Positions 8,820 to 19,423 of a DNA stretch of 64,000 bases are shown here, one piece after another. The stretch covers positions 620,001 to 684,000 of the forward strand of contig NZ_CP089095.1 of the NCBI RefSeq assembly GCF_021172145.1, written 5' to 3'. Position numbers and translations under genes: made by a program. Positions within the stretch are counted from its first letter, which is position 1, and every line of letters starts with the position of its first letter. Below the pieces are notes generated by a model. It made no database searches. It saw only the letters and a list, made by a program, of their open reading frames with translations, and was not told the DNA's origin. Origin of the DNA: Flavobacterium cyclinae. Lineage in GTDB: Bacteria; Bacteroidota; Bacteroidia; Flavobacteriales; Flavobacteriaceae.

Positions 8820-10253
8820 TTAATTATTAAATTTTAGAATTCTAAATTTATTGTTTTTGTTGTCTTCTTCAATTAAGAAAACCCCATTTTCTGTAATATT
8901 TGTTTTGTAATTTAGTTTTGTTGTTTTATTTTTTTTAAAAAAAGATTCAATGTTAGGATTGAAAAAAGTGCTAAATAGAGTTTCAATATTACCATTGTTT
9001 TTTCCGATTAAGGTTTCAGAATTAAAACCAGTTGGAAAAGAACCATTCTTAATGCCTTCTCTCATTAAATCATTAACTTTAAATTCGATTTTTTTTGATT
9101 TTATAATCTTACCATCTTTTTCGTTTAATGAGAATAAGTGAGCAAAGTTACTGTTGTTACTTTTACTAATTGCAAATCCTATTTGTCCGTTATTTAAATT
9201 GTAAAAATCAACTTGCATATGAAAACACAAAGAATTTTTATTAAAATCTTTAGTGTCTACAATTGTTTTTTCCATTTTCCAAATCAATTCTCCTTCAGAA
9301 TTAAATTTATGAATATAAAAACCGCCAAAAGTTGATTGATAAAAATCATTGTCTTTATCATTTGTATAAAGGCCATATATGTAAAATACATTGTTTTTTA
9401 AATCTGTATAGATATTTCCTGTTGCAGTAGAAGACATTTCGTGTCTGCTAGCCATACCTGTGTATGATATTGCATAAGCTCCAAAACCATTAAAAGAAGC
9501 TGTGAAGTATTTTTTGTCAAGTTTAATTTCTACGCTTTTTAATGAAAGTATTTCACCATTATAATCATATTTAACAATGTTGTATTTATCATTTGTTCTC
9601 TCTTTGTTTAATTCTTTGTTAACCATAAAAAAGAAGTTTTTATGATAACTTGAAAGGCCCCATTTAAGTACTTCTTGATTACTTTCTATTTTAGGAGTTT
9701 TAAATTCTGTTTTTTTAACATTCAAATTATTTAAATTTCTGAATAAGAAAATTGAGTTGTCACTTTTTTCATATTTACCTTTTTTGACTTCTATCATTTC
9801 TTTTCCAATAATGCATAAATTTTCATTTGAGATAAAGCTAGAGTTATGATCTATATCTTTTGGATAGAAAAAACTTTCGATTTTAGTATCAATTATTCTG
9901 CCATCAGGATAAAATATCTTTTTGTCATTTTCAGAAACTGCATATTTGCCATCTATAGAAACTCTTAAATCATAGTATATTGGAGAACTATACATTCCTC
10001 TTCCAAAAAAGCCAGGAAGTCCTTTGTAATTGGATTTAAAAGATTTTTCATAATTTAAATTTAATAAACTATCATAGCTTATAATTGTTAAATCTTTGCC
10101 TTCTTTACCCATAACAATAAAGGGTTGACCTTGTTTGGAAATTTTATATTGAAGAAGTTCTTCCCCTTTTTTTACATTAAAACTAATCGTTTTGTCTTGC
10201 GAATAAAACAAATTGATTGTTGATAAACATATTATAACAAAAGTCTTTTTCAT
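8820..10253 (-). CDS. Secreted hypothetical protein, 477 residues
   Basis: A signal peptide (about 1-18, TINLFYSQ) precedes a long beta-rich sequence with no recognised motif. The repeated pattern of short strands with F-N-S-E-G-E-L-I-W-like turns (for example HKFNSEGELIWKMEK) suggests a beta-propeller-like fold. It lies 10 bases upstream of the YD-repeat lipoprotein on the same strand and is probably co-transcribed with it. Function is unknown; no catalytic residues are apparent. Confidence 0.6.
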   Translation of the reverse strand: MKKTFVIICLSTINLFYSQDKTISFNVKKGEELLQYKISKQGQPFIVMGKEGKDLTIISYDSLLNLNYEKSFKSNYKGLPGFFGRGMYSSPIYYDLRVSIDGKYAVSENDKKIFYPDGRIIDTKIESFFYPKDIDHNSSFISNENLCIIGKEMIEVKKGKYEKSDNSIFLFRNLNNLNVKKTEFKTPKIESNQEVLKWGLSSYHKNFFFMVNKELNKERTNDKYNIVKYDYNGEILSLKSVEIKLDKKYFTASFNGFGAYAISYTGMASRHEMSSTATGNIYTDLKNNVFYIYGLYTNDKDNDFYQSTFGGFYIHKFNSEGELIWKMEKTIVDTKDFNKNSLCFHMQVDFYNLNNGQIGFAISKSNNSNFAHLFSLNEKDGKIIKSKKIEFKVNDLMREGIKNGSFPTGFNSETLIGKNNGNIETLFSTFFNPNIESFFKKNKTTKLNYKTNITENGVFLIEEDNKNNKFRILKFNN

Positions 10254-10286
10254 TTTTTGTTTTCTTTAATTTGTAGCTAATATAGA

Positions 10287-10324
10287 AAAAAACCTACAAA
10301 GATTTTGTCTCTAAGTAGGTTTTT
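10287..10324 (-). terminator. Terminator after alaS
   Basis: AAAAAACCTAC / GTAGGTTTTT form a stem around a 17-base loop, 26 bases beyond the alaS stop in the direction of transcription, with a T run on the minus strand. Confidence 0.75.
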
Positions 10325-10349
10325 AAATAATTTAGAATCTTTCTATTTT

Positions 10350-12986
10350 TTAATTTAGAAACTCAACAGCCTTCTCCAACGCTTCCTTAATTCCACCTAC
10401 ATTTTTCCCTTTTCCTGATGCAAAGAAAGGTTGTCCACCACCATTTCCATCGATTAATTTTCCTAATTCTCTGATGACGTTTCCAGCGTTTAACCCTTTT
10501 TCAGCAACCAATTCTTTTGAAATGTAGCAGTGAATATTTGGTGCATTATCTTCAATTGATGCTAAGAATACAAAAGCATTTGGTTTTGAAGTTCCGATAG
10601 CTTGCACTAAATCTTTTGTCGAACTCATTGATAAATCTACTTGTTTGGCTAAAAATTGAATACCATTGATTTCTTGGAAATCGGCAACTAGCGTATTCTT
10701 TAATCCTTCGATTTTTTCTTTTAGTAATTGCTCTACTAGTTTTTTCAATTTTGCATTGTCATCTTGTAATGAACCAACCGATTTTAAAACATCTTGCGGG
10801 TTTTTCAATACTTCTTTGATTTCTGCCAAAGTATTTTCCTGATTTTTATAGAAATCTTTTACAGCATCACCAGTAATCGCTTCAATACGACGAATTCCAG
10901 CAGCAACGGCTCCTTCTGAAACAATTTTGAAATGCCAAATATCAGCCGTGTTTTTCACGTGAATTCCACCACATAATTCTTTACTTTCGCCAAATTCAAT
11001 CATACGAACAGTATCGCCATATTTTTCTCCAAATAATGCCATCGCACCTTGTGCCATCGCTTGTTGGATTGGAATATTTCTATGTTCTACTAATTGCAAT
11101 TGCTCTTCGATTCTAGCATTTACATAAGCTTCTACTTGACGTAATTCTTCATCAGAAACTTTAGAAAAATGCGAGAAGTCGAAACGTAAGTAATTTGGGT
11201 TTACCAATGAGCCTTTTTGTTCCACATGCGTTCCTAAAATCGTTCTCAAGGCCAAATGCATCAAATGCGTAGCCGAGTGATTTTTAGAAGTCGAAGTTCT
11301 TAAATCAGTATTTACTTTTGCCACAAATCCGGCTTCTACATTTTCAGGAAGTTGTTTGGCAAAATGTAAGATTAAGTTATTTTCTTTTTTCGTATCGATA
11401 ATTTCGATGGTTTCGTTAGCCGAAACTAATGTTCCTTTATCTCCCACTTGTCCACCACCTTCTGGGTAAAACGGGGTGTTGTCTAAAACAATTTGGTACA
11501 AAACACCATCTTTTTTAGAATCTACTTTGCGGATTCTAGTGATTTTAACGTTGTTTTCCGTTTGGTCGTAACCAACGAATGTTTCTACATTTCCATCAAT
11601 TAAAACTTTCCAGTCGTCAGTCGTTACTTCAGAAGCGGCACGAGAACGCGCTTTTTGTTTTTGTAATTCGGTTTCGAATTCAGTTTCATTGAACGAATAG
11701 CCTTTTTCTTTTAAAATTAAAGCCGTTAAGTCTTTTGGGAAACCAAAAGTATCGTACAATTCGAATACTTTTTCTCCTGAAACCTCTTTTCCAGCTGTTT
11801 CAGCTACTACTTTATCTAATAATTGTAATCCTTGTTCTAAAGTTCTTAAGAAAGAAGCTTCTTCTTCGCGAATTACATTGGTAACCAATTGTTGTTGTGA
11901 TTTAATCTCAGGGAAAAATTCGCCCATTTGATTCGCTAAAACTTCCACCAATTTGTTGATGAAAGGTTCTTTCGTTCCTAAAAACGTAAATCCGTAACGA
12001 ATCGCACGGCGTAAAATTCTACGAATAACATAACCTGCTCCTGTGTTTGAAGGCAATTGCCCATCAGCAATAGCGAAAGCAACCGCACGAACATGATCCA
12101 CAATTACACGAATTGCAATGTTGGTTTTGTTTTGTTCTTCTGATATGTTTTTTACTTCGTTTGAAGTATATTTTAATCCTGTAATTTCTTCAACTTTAGC
12201 GATAAGCGGTGTGAAAACATCTGTATCGTAATTTGAAGTTACGTTTTGCATCGCCATACACAAACGCTCAAATCCCATTCCAGTATCCACGTGTTGTGCT
12301 GGTAATTTTTCTAACGAACCATCGGCTTTACGGTTGAATTCCATGAATACGTTATTCCAAATTTCCACTACTTGTGGATGATCAGCGTTTACTAAATCTC
12401 TTCCTGAAACAGTTGCAAGTTCTGCATCGGTTCTTAAATCGATATGAATTTCAGAACATGGACCACACGGACCTTGGTCGCCCATTTCCCAGAAGTTGTC
12501 TTTTTTATTTCCTAAAATAATTCGGTCTTCTGAAACGTATTGTTTCCAAATATCAAACGCTTCTTGGTCAAACGGAACATTCTCTGCTGGATTTCCTTCA
12601 AAAACAGAAACATACAAACGGTCTTTATCTAGCTTTAAAACTTCTGTAAGAAATTCCCAAGCCCAAGCCAATGCTTCTTTTTTGAAATAATCGCCAAAGG
12701 ACCAGTTACCTAACATTTCGAACATGGTGTGATGGTAAGTATCAAAACCTACATCTTCTAAATCATTGTGTTTTCCAGAAACACGAAGACATTTTTGCGT
12801 ATCGGCAATTCTAGGACTTTTTGGAGTTCCATTGCCTAAGAAAAATTCTTTGAATTGTGCCATACCCGAGTTGTTAAACATAAGGGTTGGGTCGTCTTTT
12901 AAAACGATTGGCGCAGAAGGAACAATTAAATGTCCTTTTGATTCAAAAAAGTTAAGGTATGCTTTACGAATGTCTTGCGATTTCAT
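10350..12986 (-). CDS. alaS: Alanyl-tRNA synthetase
   Basis: The 878-residue protein begins [14 protein letters not shown] (ATG at 12986; an upstream in-frame TTG is not needed) and has the usual full AlaRS length. A class II catalytic core (residues about 1-250) has [14 protein letters not shown] and [10 protein letters not shown]. The tRNA-recognition region is followed by the editing domain with [11 protein letters not shown] and the zinc-binding CGGIH, then the C-terminal DHHA1 domain with [12 protein letters not shown]. It charges tRNA-Ala in the cytoplasm and clears mischarged Ser/Gly. It is a single gene with its own terminator. Confidence 0.98.
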   Translation of the reverse strand: MKSQDIRKAYLNFFESKGHLIVPSAPIVLKDDPTLMFNNSGMAQFKEFFLGNGTPKSPRIADTQKCLRVSGKHNDLEDVGFDTYHHTMFEMLGNWSFGDYFKKEALAWAWEFLTEVLKLDKDRLYVSVFEGNPAENVPFDQEAFDIWKQYVSEDRIILGNKKDNFWEMGDQGPCGPCSEIHIDLRTDAELATVSGRDLVNADHPQVVEIWNNVFMEFNRKADGSLEKLPAQHVDTGMGFERLCMAMQNVTSNYDTDVFTPLIAKVEEITGLKYTSNEVKNISEEQNKTNIAIRVIVDHVRAVAFAIADGQLPSNTGAGYVIRRILRRAIRYGFTFLGTKEPFINKLVEVLANQMGEFFPEIKSQQQLVTNVIREEEASFLRTLEQGLQLLDKVVAETAGKEVSGEKVFELYDTFGFPKDLTALILKEKGYSFNETEFETELQKQKARSRAASEVTTDDWKVLIDGNVETFVGYDQTENNVKITRIRKVDSKKDGVLYQIVLDNTPFYPEGGGQVGDKGTLVSANETIEIIDTKKENNLILHFAKQLPENVEAGFVAKVNTDLRTSTSKNHSATHLMHLALRTILGTHVEQKGSLVNPNYLRFDFSHFSKVSDEELRQVEAYVNARIEEQLQLVEHRNIPIQQAMAQGAMALFGEKYGDTVRMIEFGESKELCGGIHVKNTADIWHFKIVSEGAVAAGIRRIEAITGDAVKDFYKNQENTLAEIKEVLKNPQDVLKSVGSLQDDNAKLKKLVEQLLKEKIEGLKNTLVADFQEINGIQFLAKQVDLSMSSTKDLVQAIGTSKPNAFVFLASIEDNAPNIHCYISKELVAEKGLNAGNVIRELGKLIDGNGGGQPFFASGKGKNVGGIKEALEKAVEFLN

Positions 12987-13129
12987 TATCAATAATTTAG
13001 TTCTGATTTTTACTGTTTATGATTGCTGGAAAACAAACCATTAGTTTTAAAAAACATTTCAACTAAAAAATAAAATAGCTTTAAAATGAAACATTTCTTA
13101 AATTTGTTCGTATAACCTATGTCAACCAA

Positions 13130-13137
13130 TAAATTTG
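13130..13137 (+). promoter_or_regulatory. Candidate -7 element for the M23 peptidase gene
   Basis: TAAATTTG matches TAnnTTTG perfectly, 25 bases upstream of the ATG at 13163. A second perfect copy lies at 13099-13106, so two start sites are possible. Confidence 0.45.
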
Positions 13138-13162
13138 GCACAAAAATAGTATATTTTCATTT

Positions 13163-14140
13163 ATGTCGAAGGTAAAATATTATTACGATTCAGAAAATTT
13201 AGCATATAAGCGCATTCTGCCTAAAAAGAGAAAGAAATTCGCCTACGTAATGCTGTTTTTATTGTCTTCGGCATTGTTTGGTTTTTTGAGTTTTGTACTG
13301 TTGATTAATACAAGTTATTTTGAAACACCAAAAGATAAAATTCAAGCCAGAGAAATTGAAGCATTGAAATTAAATTACACTGTGTTAAATAAAAAGTTGG
13401 ATTTAATGGACGATGTTTTAGAAGCAATTGAAAACAGAGACAATAATATTTACCGAATTTATTTTAATGCCACTCCCATTTCTGAAGAAGAGCGAAAAGC
13501 TGGATTTGGAGGTGTGAATCGATATAAAGATTTACAAGGTTTTAATAATTCTGATTTGATAGAAAACACGACTAGACGAGTAGATGTATTAACAAAAGAG
13601 TTAGTTATTCAATCGAAATCATTAGATGAAATTGTGGCTTTGGCAAAACAAAAAGAGAAGTTGTTAGCGGCAATTCCAGCTATACAACCTGTTAAAAATG
13701 AAGATTTAAAACAAATGGCGTCAGGTTTTGGTTATCGAAGCGACCCGTTTACTAAAATTAGAAAATTCCATTACGGAATGGATTTCACAGCAAGAACAGG
13801 AACGCCAATTTACGCTACAGGTGACGGTGTAGTATACAAAGCAGATGCTTCCTTATCAGGTTACGGAAATCATATTGAAATCAATCACGGTTTTGGTTAT
13901 AAAACCTTGTATGCGCATTTGAGTAAATACAAATGTCGTCCAGGTCAAAAAGTAAAACGTGGTGATATTATCGGTTATGTAGGAAGTACAGGAAGAAGTC
14001 AGGCACCACATTTGCATTATGAAGTTTTTAAAAATGGAGAGCGTGTAAATCCGCTGAATTTCTATTATGGAAGTATTTCGGCAAAAGAATATATAGAAAT
14101 TTCAAAATTAGCGAACCAAGAAAATCAATCGTTGGATTAA
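13163..14140 (+). CDS. M23 family metallopeptidase (membrane-anchored LytM-like)
   Basis: In this 325-residue protein a single N-terminal membrane helix (about 28-50) follows a basic cytoplasmic tail. A coiled-coil region (about 60-175) leads into a C-terminal peptidase M23 domain with the zinc/catalytic residues of HYGMDFTA (about 203) and HLHYEV (about 283), so the domain looks active. It probably hydrolyses peptidoglycan cross-bridges in the periplasm, as MepM/LytM-type enzymes do, and contributes to cell-wall growth or division. The MerR gene follows 60 bases downstream. Confidence 0.9.
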   Translation: MSKVKYYYDSENLAYKRILPKKRKKFAYVMLFLLSSALFGFLSFVLLINTSYFETPKDKIQAREIEALKLNYTVLNKKLDLMDDVLEAIENRDNNIYRIYFNATPISEEERKAGFGGVNRYKDLQGFNNSDLIENTTRRVDVLTKELVIQSKSLDEIVALAKQKEKLLAAIPAIQPVKNEDLKQMASGFGYRSDPFTKIRKFHYGMDFTARTGTPIYATGDGVVYKADASLSGYGNHIEINHGFGYKTLYAHLSKYKCRPGQKVKRGDIIGYVGSTGRSQAPHLHYEVFKNGERVNPLNFYYGSISAKEYIEISKLANQENQSLD

Positions 14141-14200
14141 CGATTTAAGATTGATGATTAACGATTTCAGAAGTTTTGAACTTGTAATTGAATTTGAAAA

Positions 14201-14533
14201 ATGCATTTAGAATTAACACCAAATAAAAGATATTATAGCATTGGCGAAATTGCTAAGGCTTTCAATGTTAATGCTTCTTTAATACGTTTTTGGGACAAAG
14301 AATTTGATATTCTAAAACCAAAGAAAAACGCCAAAGGAAATCGAATGTTTACACCTGAAGACGTGAAGAATTTACAACTGATATATCATTTGGTAAAAGA
14401 GCGCGGATTTACGTTAGAAGGAGCCAAAATGCATCTGAAAGAAGGTCAGAAAAAAACGCTTGATAAATTTGAAATCATAAGTAAATTAGAAACAATTAAA
14501 GCGCAATTAAACACAATTAAAAATCAACTTTAA
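14201..14533 (+). CDS. MerR family transcriptional regulator
   Basis: The 110-residue protein consists of a MerR winged helix-turn-helix (YYSIGEIAKAFNVNASLIRFWDKEF, about residues 11-35) and a short helix, without an effector-binding domain. No metal-binding Cys is present. Proteins of this size near M23 peptidases are widespread in Flavobacteriaceae; the targets are unknown. It lies between the M23 gene and the lemA operon and may be co-transcribed with either. Confidence 0.85.
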   Translation: MHLELTPNKRYYSIGEIAKAFNVNASLIRFWDKEFDILKPKKNAKGNRMFTPEDVKNLQLIYHLVKERGFTLEGAKMHLKEGQKKTLDKFEIISKLETIKAQLNTIKNQL

Positions 14534-14564
14534 ACAATAAACAAACTTTAAAAATTAAAAAAAA

Positions 14565-15170
14565 ATGATTAAAAAATTTTTACCTTATATGATAGGTGGT
14601 GGGTTATTATTAATCCTTGTATTTTGGTATATCAGTGTTAAAAATGGAGCTGTTACAGTAGACCAAGCTGTGAAAAAGGAATGGGGTAATGTAGAAACTT
14701 CATACCAAAGACGTAATGACTTAATTGGGAATTTGGTTAAAACAGTAAAAGGGGCAGCTGATTTTGAAAAAACTACCCTAGAAGCAGTTATTTCTGCAAG
14801 ATCTAAAGCTACTTCAGTAAATATTGATCCAACAAACATTACTCCAGAACAGTTTGAGCAATTTAATCAAGCTCAAAGTGGTGTTTCTTCTGCGTTGTCA
14901 AGATTATTGGTAACTGTAGAAAAATATCCAGAGTTACGAGCAAATGAGAATTTTAGAATGCTTCAAAATGAATTAACAAGTACAGAAAATCAGATTTTAA
15001 CAGCTAGAACTCGTTTTAATGAAGCTGTTGAAAAATATAATAATTATGTGTTAAAAATGCCAAGAAGTTTTATTTTGTCTGATTACAAAGAAAAAGCATT
15101 ATTTAAATCAGTTGCTGGTGCTGAAAAACCAGTTGACGTAGAATTTGACTTTAATAACGAGAAAAAATAA
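14565..15170 (+). CDS. lemA: LemA family protein
   Basis: The 201-residue protein has an N-terminal membrane helix (about 5-25) followed by the helical LemA domain: KKEWGNVETSYQRRNDLIGNL near residues 38-58 and LTSTENQILTARTRFNEAV near 126-145. LemA proteins are anchored with the bundle outside the cytoplasm; their role is poorly defined. The gene overlaps the next gene by one base (TAATG), and a TPM-domain protein follows twice, the standard lemA-tpm-tpm operon. Confidence 0.93.
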   Translation: MIKKFLPYMIGGGLLLILVFWYISVKNGAVTVDQAVKKEWGNVETSYQRRNDLIGNLVKTVKGAADFEKTTLEAVISARSKATSVNIDPTNITPEQFEQFNQAQSGVSSALSRLLVTVEKYPELRANENFRMLQNELTSTENQILTARTRFNEAVEKYNNYVLKMPRSFILSDYKEKALFKSVAGAEKPVDVEFDFNNEKK

Positions 15171-15607
15171 TGTCTAAAACAGAAGATTTCTTATCAAAAG
15201 CAGACGAACAAGAAATTGTTCAAGCGATTATTGAAGCGGAAAAAAACACTTCGGGAGAAATCAGAGTGCATTTAGAAGAACATACACAAAAATCACCTCT
15301 TGACCGAGCTCAGGAGGTTTTTTTTGAACTTAACATGCACGAAACTAAAGATAGAAACGGAGTGCTTTTTTATGTAGGAATTTCAGATAAAAAGTTTGCA
15401 ATTATTGGCGATCAAGGGATTAATAATGTAGTAGAAACTGATTTTTGGAATAGTACTAAAGATATTGTGATTGCCAATTTTAAAGAAGGAAATTTTAAAA
15501 GCGGTCTAATTGAAGGAATTAAAAGCGCAGGAGAACGTTTAAAAAAATATTTTCCGTATCAATCGGATGATACAAATGAATTGTCTAACGAAATTTCGAG
15601 AGGTTAA
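15170..15607 (+). CDS. TPM domain protein, cytoplasmic-type
   Basis: The 145-residue protein has a TPM_phosphatase fold (GEIRVHLEEHTQK, DRNGVLFYVGISDKKFAIIGD, FKEGNFKSGLIEGI) without a signal peptide or membrane segment. The N-terminal part resembles the core of the next gene product. Function is not established. It is translationally coupled to lemA (overlap of one base) and to the next gene (1-base gap). Confidence 0.85.
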   Translation: MSKTEDFLSKADEQEIVQAIIEAEKNTSGEIRVHLEEHTQKSPLDRAQEVFFELNMHETKDRNGVLFYVGISDKKFAIIGDQGINNVVETDFWNSTKDIVIANFKEGNFKSGLIEGIKSAGERLKKYFPYQSDDTNELSNEISRG

Positions 15608-15608
15608 A

Positions 15609-16370
15609 ATGAGAAAACTAATTTTACTAGTATTTTTCCTTTCTGGAATTTATGCTAATGCCCAATTCACTATTCCTAAGGTACCATCTTTTCAAACAAG
15701 TGTTTATGATTATGCTGATGTTTTAAATCCAGTTGAAGAAAAAGAATTAGAAAATAAATTAATTCGCTATTCAGATTCTACAACAACACAAATAGTTGTC
15801 ATAACTATTGATGATTTAAAAGGAGAATCTATTGGAATTTTGACTCCAAGATGGGCACACGAATGGGGAATTGGTCAAGAAAAAGAGGATAATGGAATTC
15901 TGATTTTACTCTCAAAGAACGATAGAGAAATTTGGATTGCTCCAGGATACGGAGTAGAAGACCGATTAACAGCTGGAATCAACGGAGAGCTTATCCGAAA
16001 TATCATTATTCCCGAATTCAAAGCTGGAAGTTATTACAACGGTTTAGACAAAGGTGCCGATGCGATTTTTGAAGTTTTAAAAGGCAAATACAAAGGTTCT
16101 AGAAAAGAGTCAAATAATCCATTGCCTTTTATTTTAATTGTAATTTTCATAATAATCTTGATTGTTTTGTCTTCAAGAGGAAGAAAAGGTGGCGGAAACT
16201 TTAGAGGAGGTGGAGGCTTAGATTTGGGTGATATCATCATTCTAAGTAGTCTTGGAAGAGGAAACGGAGGATTTGGTGGTGGAGGCTTTGGGGGCGGTTC
16301 ATCAGGAGGCTTTGGCGGTGGCTTTGGCGGTGGTGGTTTCTCTGGTGGTGGTGCTGGCGGAAGTTGGTAG
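15609..16370 (+). CDS. TPM domain membrane protein with Gly-rich tail
   Basis: The protein, about 253 residues from ATG 15609, has a signal peptide (ending IYANAQ), a TPM_phosphatase domain (about 30-155, with EKEDNGILILLSKNDREIWIA) and one membrane helix (about 172-190). A tail almost entirely of Gly, Phe and Ser ends GGAGGSW. This is the YgcG-like arrangement. The domain should lie in the periplasm. Some relatives have weak acid phosphatase activity; others are thought to help membrane-protein assembly. It is the third gene of the lemA operon. Confidence 0.88.
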   Translation: MRKLILLVFFLSGIYANAQFTIPKVPSFQTSVYDYADVLNPVEEKELENKLIRYSDSTTTQIVVITIDDLKGESIGILTPRWAHEWGIGQEKEDNGILILLSKNDREIWIAPGYGVEDRLTAGINGELIRNIIIPEFKAGSYYNGLDKGADAIFEVLKGKYKGSRKESNNPLPFILIVIFIIILIVLSSRGRKGGGNFRGGGGLDLGDIIILSSLGRGNGGFGGGGFGGGSSGGFGGGFGGGGFSGGGAGGSW

Positions 16371-16472
16371 TTTAAATTATTATTATCTACCTTGTCATTC
16401 CGATTAAAGAGGAATCTCCTACAAAGTAGGCTTACTTTGAGCACAGCGAAAATAAACTTGTACTTGAAAAAT

Positions 16473-16505
16473 AAAAAACTCGTTAGCTTTACTAACGAGT
16501 TTTTT
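16473..16505. terminator. Bidirectional terminator
   Basis: AAAAAACTCGTTAG / CTAACGAGTTTTTT with a 5-base loop lies between the convergent TPM gene and the TonB receptor gene. Confidence 0.88.
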
Positions 16506-16507
16506 AT

Positions 16508-19294
16508 TTAGTCCATGAAAATTATGCCATTGCTATCATTCTTTTTGCCTCCAAATTTTTCTAATTTATAAGTTAATGAAAACATTGCATATTGTTGTAA
16601 TACCATGTTTTCCATATCGGTAATAGCGGTTGGAGTTATCGTTCTAGTGGCACTAATATTTTGATTTAATACATCATACACTTTTACCTTAGCTAGTAGT
16701 TTGTCTTGGAAAAAATTATATCCTAAACTTAAATTCCATAAATAGAAATCTTTTTGGAAACCATCAGCAATATTTGAGTTATAATTATAACCAAAGTCAC
16801 TTCCGATAACTACTTTTTTTGGCCAATAACTCGTGATTTCTAACTTAGCACTGTGTTTGAAATTTTTAGTATTTTCAATAACGTAATTAGTAAAATCATT
16901 ATTAATGTAAGTGTAGCGATAAGACGGATTAATTGTTATCATTTCGTCAATTGACCAAGTCAGATTAACTCTCGGATTAAAAGTTAATCCTTTTGATTCA
17001 AATAATTCAGCATTAGTTAATCCTTGGTTGTAATCGTAACCCAGTTGCATTCCAAAACCATATTTAAAAGTTCGCTTTTCTTTCTTTAAAGATTTATTAT
17101 AATTAAATCCTATATAAGTATTGTAAGCTCGGTCTACGTTTTGGTAAGTTGTTGTGGCTTTAAAATCAGAATCATATGTTGTTGAAGCTACGATTTTATT
17201 TACATTGTAATCTCCACCTATGTAAGCATATAAACCACTTCGAGTAGCATAATCGTAATTATTAAAATTGGTATAAATAGAATAATTTTCATTTGGTTTT
17301 AAATCGGCATTTCCAATAATGGTATTTAATGGATTGCCTAAGTTTTGAAATGGTAAAATTTGATTGGCCGTTGGTAAATTTACTTCGTAAGAATAATAGC
17401 TATAAATTGATTTTGATTTGCCCAATGTAATACTAACATATCCATTCATTTTAGGATACATGTAGTTTTTGTTAACTGTTGTTTTATTCGATAAATAATC
17501 CGATTGATTATTGAAATTGATAATTTCAGTTCCCATAGAAATATTTCCTCTGATGTTTTTCTTGCGAATACTTACACCTACCATGGGTGTTACTGAAGAA
17601 GTAGATGAGATAATAGAATTAGAAAGTAAATCGTTAAAATCAGAATAGATATTTAATCCGTTATTAAAATCGTAAGTTGCTCTAGTGTCTGTGGATTTTT
17701 TGTATCTGTAAACGGCTTTGAAATTTAATGACAAAGAATCTTGTAATGGTTCATTATATCCCATTTCTGCTCTAAAACTATCGTTTTTAGATTCGTCTAA
17801 ACGTAATTGGTCACGAATATCACTAGAACTTCCCGATTGAAAAAAGGTAGTGGTTGTTTTGGTAACTAAATCCGATTCGTTTTTACTGTTTTCGTTATTG
17901 AAAGAAGCACTAATTCCTCTCCCTTTTTTCTTTAAACTTTTATAAAAATAAATATCGTTTCTAAATGAATTGTTTTGGCTAGCCCAATTATTATTCGTTG
18001 TATTTTCATTCAATGTTGCTCCAAATTCATCAAAAGTGTTATCAAATCCTGAGTTTTTATTTTTAATTTCATTTTTTGAAAAACTAGGATTCATATATAA
18101 CGTTGTTGTAGAATCAATTTTTATTTCAAAATCCATCGAAATATTATGTCCGTCAGTTGTAGATTTTGTTGTTGACTCAGCTAATGTGTTTGTGTTGCCA
18201 GTAGGTAATAAATTGATTCTATTGGTTCTGCTTTTATTGTTTGTTTCAGCATTTGAGTAATAGTAACTCCCGTTAGGATTGATTTTCTTTTTAGCCCACT
18301 CATCTGCGAAATTTACCCCAATCATATTTGATTGTGTTATTCCTGTAGAACCACCAAATTGCATTCCATTAATTCCAAAGCTTCCGTTATCGTTTACCCA
18401 AATAGAGCTATTTCTTCCTCCGCCCATGTTGTCAAAGATTTCATCCATTGAAAATCCAATTGAATTCACATTATTGGAAGAACCTAAAATACTTATTTTT
18501 TGCGTGTCTTTGAAATAATTAAAAAGCATGCTGGATTCATATCGATCATCAGTTCCATAACCTGCATTTACTTTTCCAAAAACACCTTTGTTTTTATCTT
18601 CTTGTATAGTAAGATTTATGGTTTTTTCATCAGAAGTTGCATTTTGACCTGATAATTCTTCTTCTTTAGTTTTGGTGTCAACTACTTGAACTTTGTCAAT
18701 TATCTCGGCAGGTAAATTTTGAGTTGCAATTTTTCCATCTTTGCCAAAGAAAGGCTTTCCGTTTACAAGAATATTATTAACTTCTTTTCCATTTACCGTT
18801 ATTTTTCCTTCTTCATCAATTTCAACACCAGGAAGTTGTTTAAGTAACGCTTCCACATTCGCATCAGGTCTAACTTTAAAAGAAGATGCATTAAATTCTA
18901 AGGTATCATTTTTTATGGTAACGGGTGGTGCTTCAGATTGAATAACAACTTCTTTTAAATCACTCACATTTTCTTCAAGTCTGATAGATCCAAAATCTTT
19001 ATCAGCAGTAATTTTTTCAATTTTTTCTGAATAATCCTTATAGCCGATATATGAAATTTTAAATAAAACTCCAGTTTCTATTTTTTTTGTTTTAAATGAA
19101 AAATTTCCATTCTTATCTGAAATTGTATAATCAATTAAAGTGGAATCAATTGCCGATTTTATGTAAATAGTTGCTGATTCAAGTGGAATAGAAGTGTTTT
19201 TGTCAATGATTTTTCCTTTTAACACAAAAGTGCTTTGGCTGTAACTAAAAATTGAAAATAGAAATACTGCAATGAAAGAAATTTTCTTACCCAT
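16508..19294 (-). CDS. TonB-dependent outer-membrane receptor-like protein
   Basis: The 928-residue protein has a signal peptide (about 1-19), a carboxypeptidase-D regulatory-like domain (about 24-110, VLKGKIIDKNTSIPLESATIYI), a plug domain (about 135-215, VEALLKQLPGVEIDEEGKITVNGK) and a long barrel (OMP_b-brl_3 type) that ends in an aromatic-rich strand. Members transport large or chelated nutrients across the outer membrane or act as outer-membrane barrel proteins without a known ligand. No SusD partner is adjacent, so it is unlikely to be a glycan system. Confidence 0.88.
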   Translation of the reverse strand: MGKKISFIAVFLFSIFSYSQSTFVLKGKIIDKNTSIPLESATIYIKSAIDSTLIDYTISDKNGNFSFKTKKIETGVLFKISYIGYKDYSEKIEKITADKDFGSIRLEENVSDLKEVVIQSEAPPVTIKNDTLEFNASSFKVRPDANVEALLKQLPGVEIDEEGKITVNGKEVNNILVNGKPFFGKDGKIATQNLPAEIIDKVQVVDTKTKEEELSGQNATSDEKTINLTIQEDKNKGVFGKVNAGYGTDDRYESSMLFNYFKDTQKISILGSSNNVNSIGFSMDEIFDNMGGGRNSSIWVNDNGSFGINGMQFGGSTGITQSNMIGVNFADEWAKKKINPNGSYYYSNAETNNKSRTNRINLLPTGNTNTLAESTTKSTTDGHNISMDFEIKIDSTTTLYMNPSFSKNEIKNKNSGFDNTFDEFGATLNENTTNNNWASQNNSFRNDIYFYKSLKKKGRGISASFNNENSKNESDLVTKTTTTFFQSGSSSDIRDQLRLDESKNDSFRAEMGYNEPLQDSLSLNFKAVYRYKKSTDTRATYDFNNGLNIYSDFNDLLSNSIISSTSSVTPMVGVSIRKKNIRGNISMGTEIINFNNQSDYLSNKTTVNKNYMYPKMNGYVSITLGKSKSIYSYYSYEVNLPTANQILPFQNLGNPLNTIIGNADLKPNENYSIYTNFNNYDYATRSGLYAYIGGDYNVNKIVASTTYDSDFKATTTYQNVDRAYNTYIGFNYNKSLKKEKRTFKYGFGMQLGYDYNQGLTNAELFESKGLTFNPRVNLTWSIDEMITINPSYRYTYINNDFTNYVIENTKNFKHSAKLEITSYWPKKVVIGSDFGYNYNSNIADGFQKDFYLWNLSLGYNFFQDKLLAKVKVYDVLNQNISATRTITPTAITDMENMVLQQYAMFSLTYKLEKFGGKKNDSNGIIFMD

Positions 19295-19391
19295 AAAAAT
19301 GAAATAGTTTTATTAAAATCTTATAAACCACGAATTACTATATTTATTGTGTAAATAAAAATTTTCTTACGAAAAATTTAACAATCTTAAT

Positions 19392-19420
19392 AAAAAACCG
19401 AAGCGTAAACTTCGGTTTTT
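19392..19420 (-). terminator. Terminator after der
   Basis: AAAAAACCGAAG / CTTCGGTTTTT around a 6-base loop lies just past the der stop at 19424, in its direction of transcription. Confidence 0.88.
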
Positions 19421-19423
19421 CAA

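Noticed and set aside
16034..16444. Minus-strand frame encoding a proline-rich protein
   Set aside because: It is the antisense of the Gly-rich tail of the TPM-domain protein; GGN codons read as CCN on the other strand.
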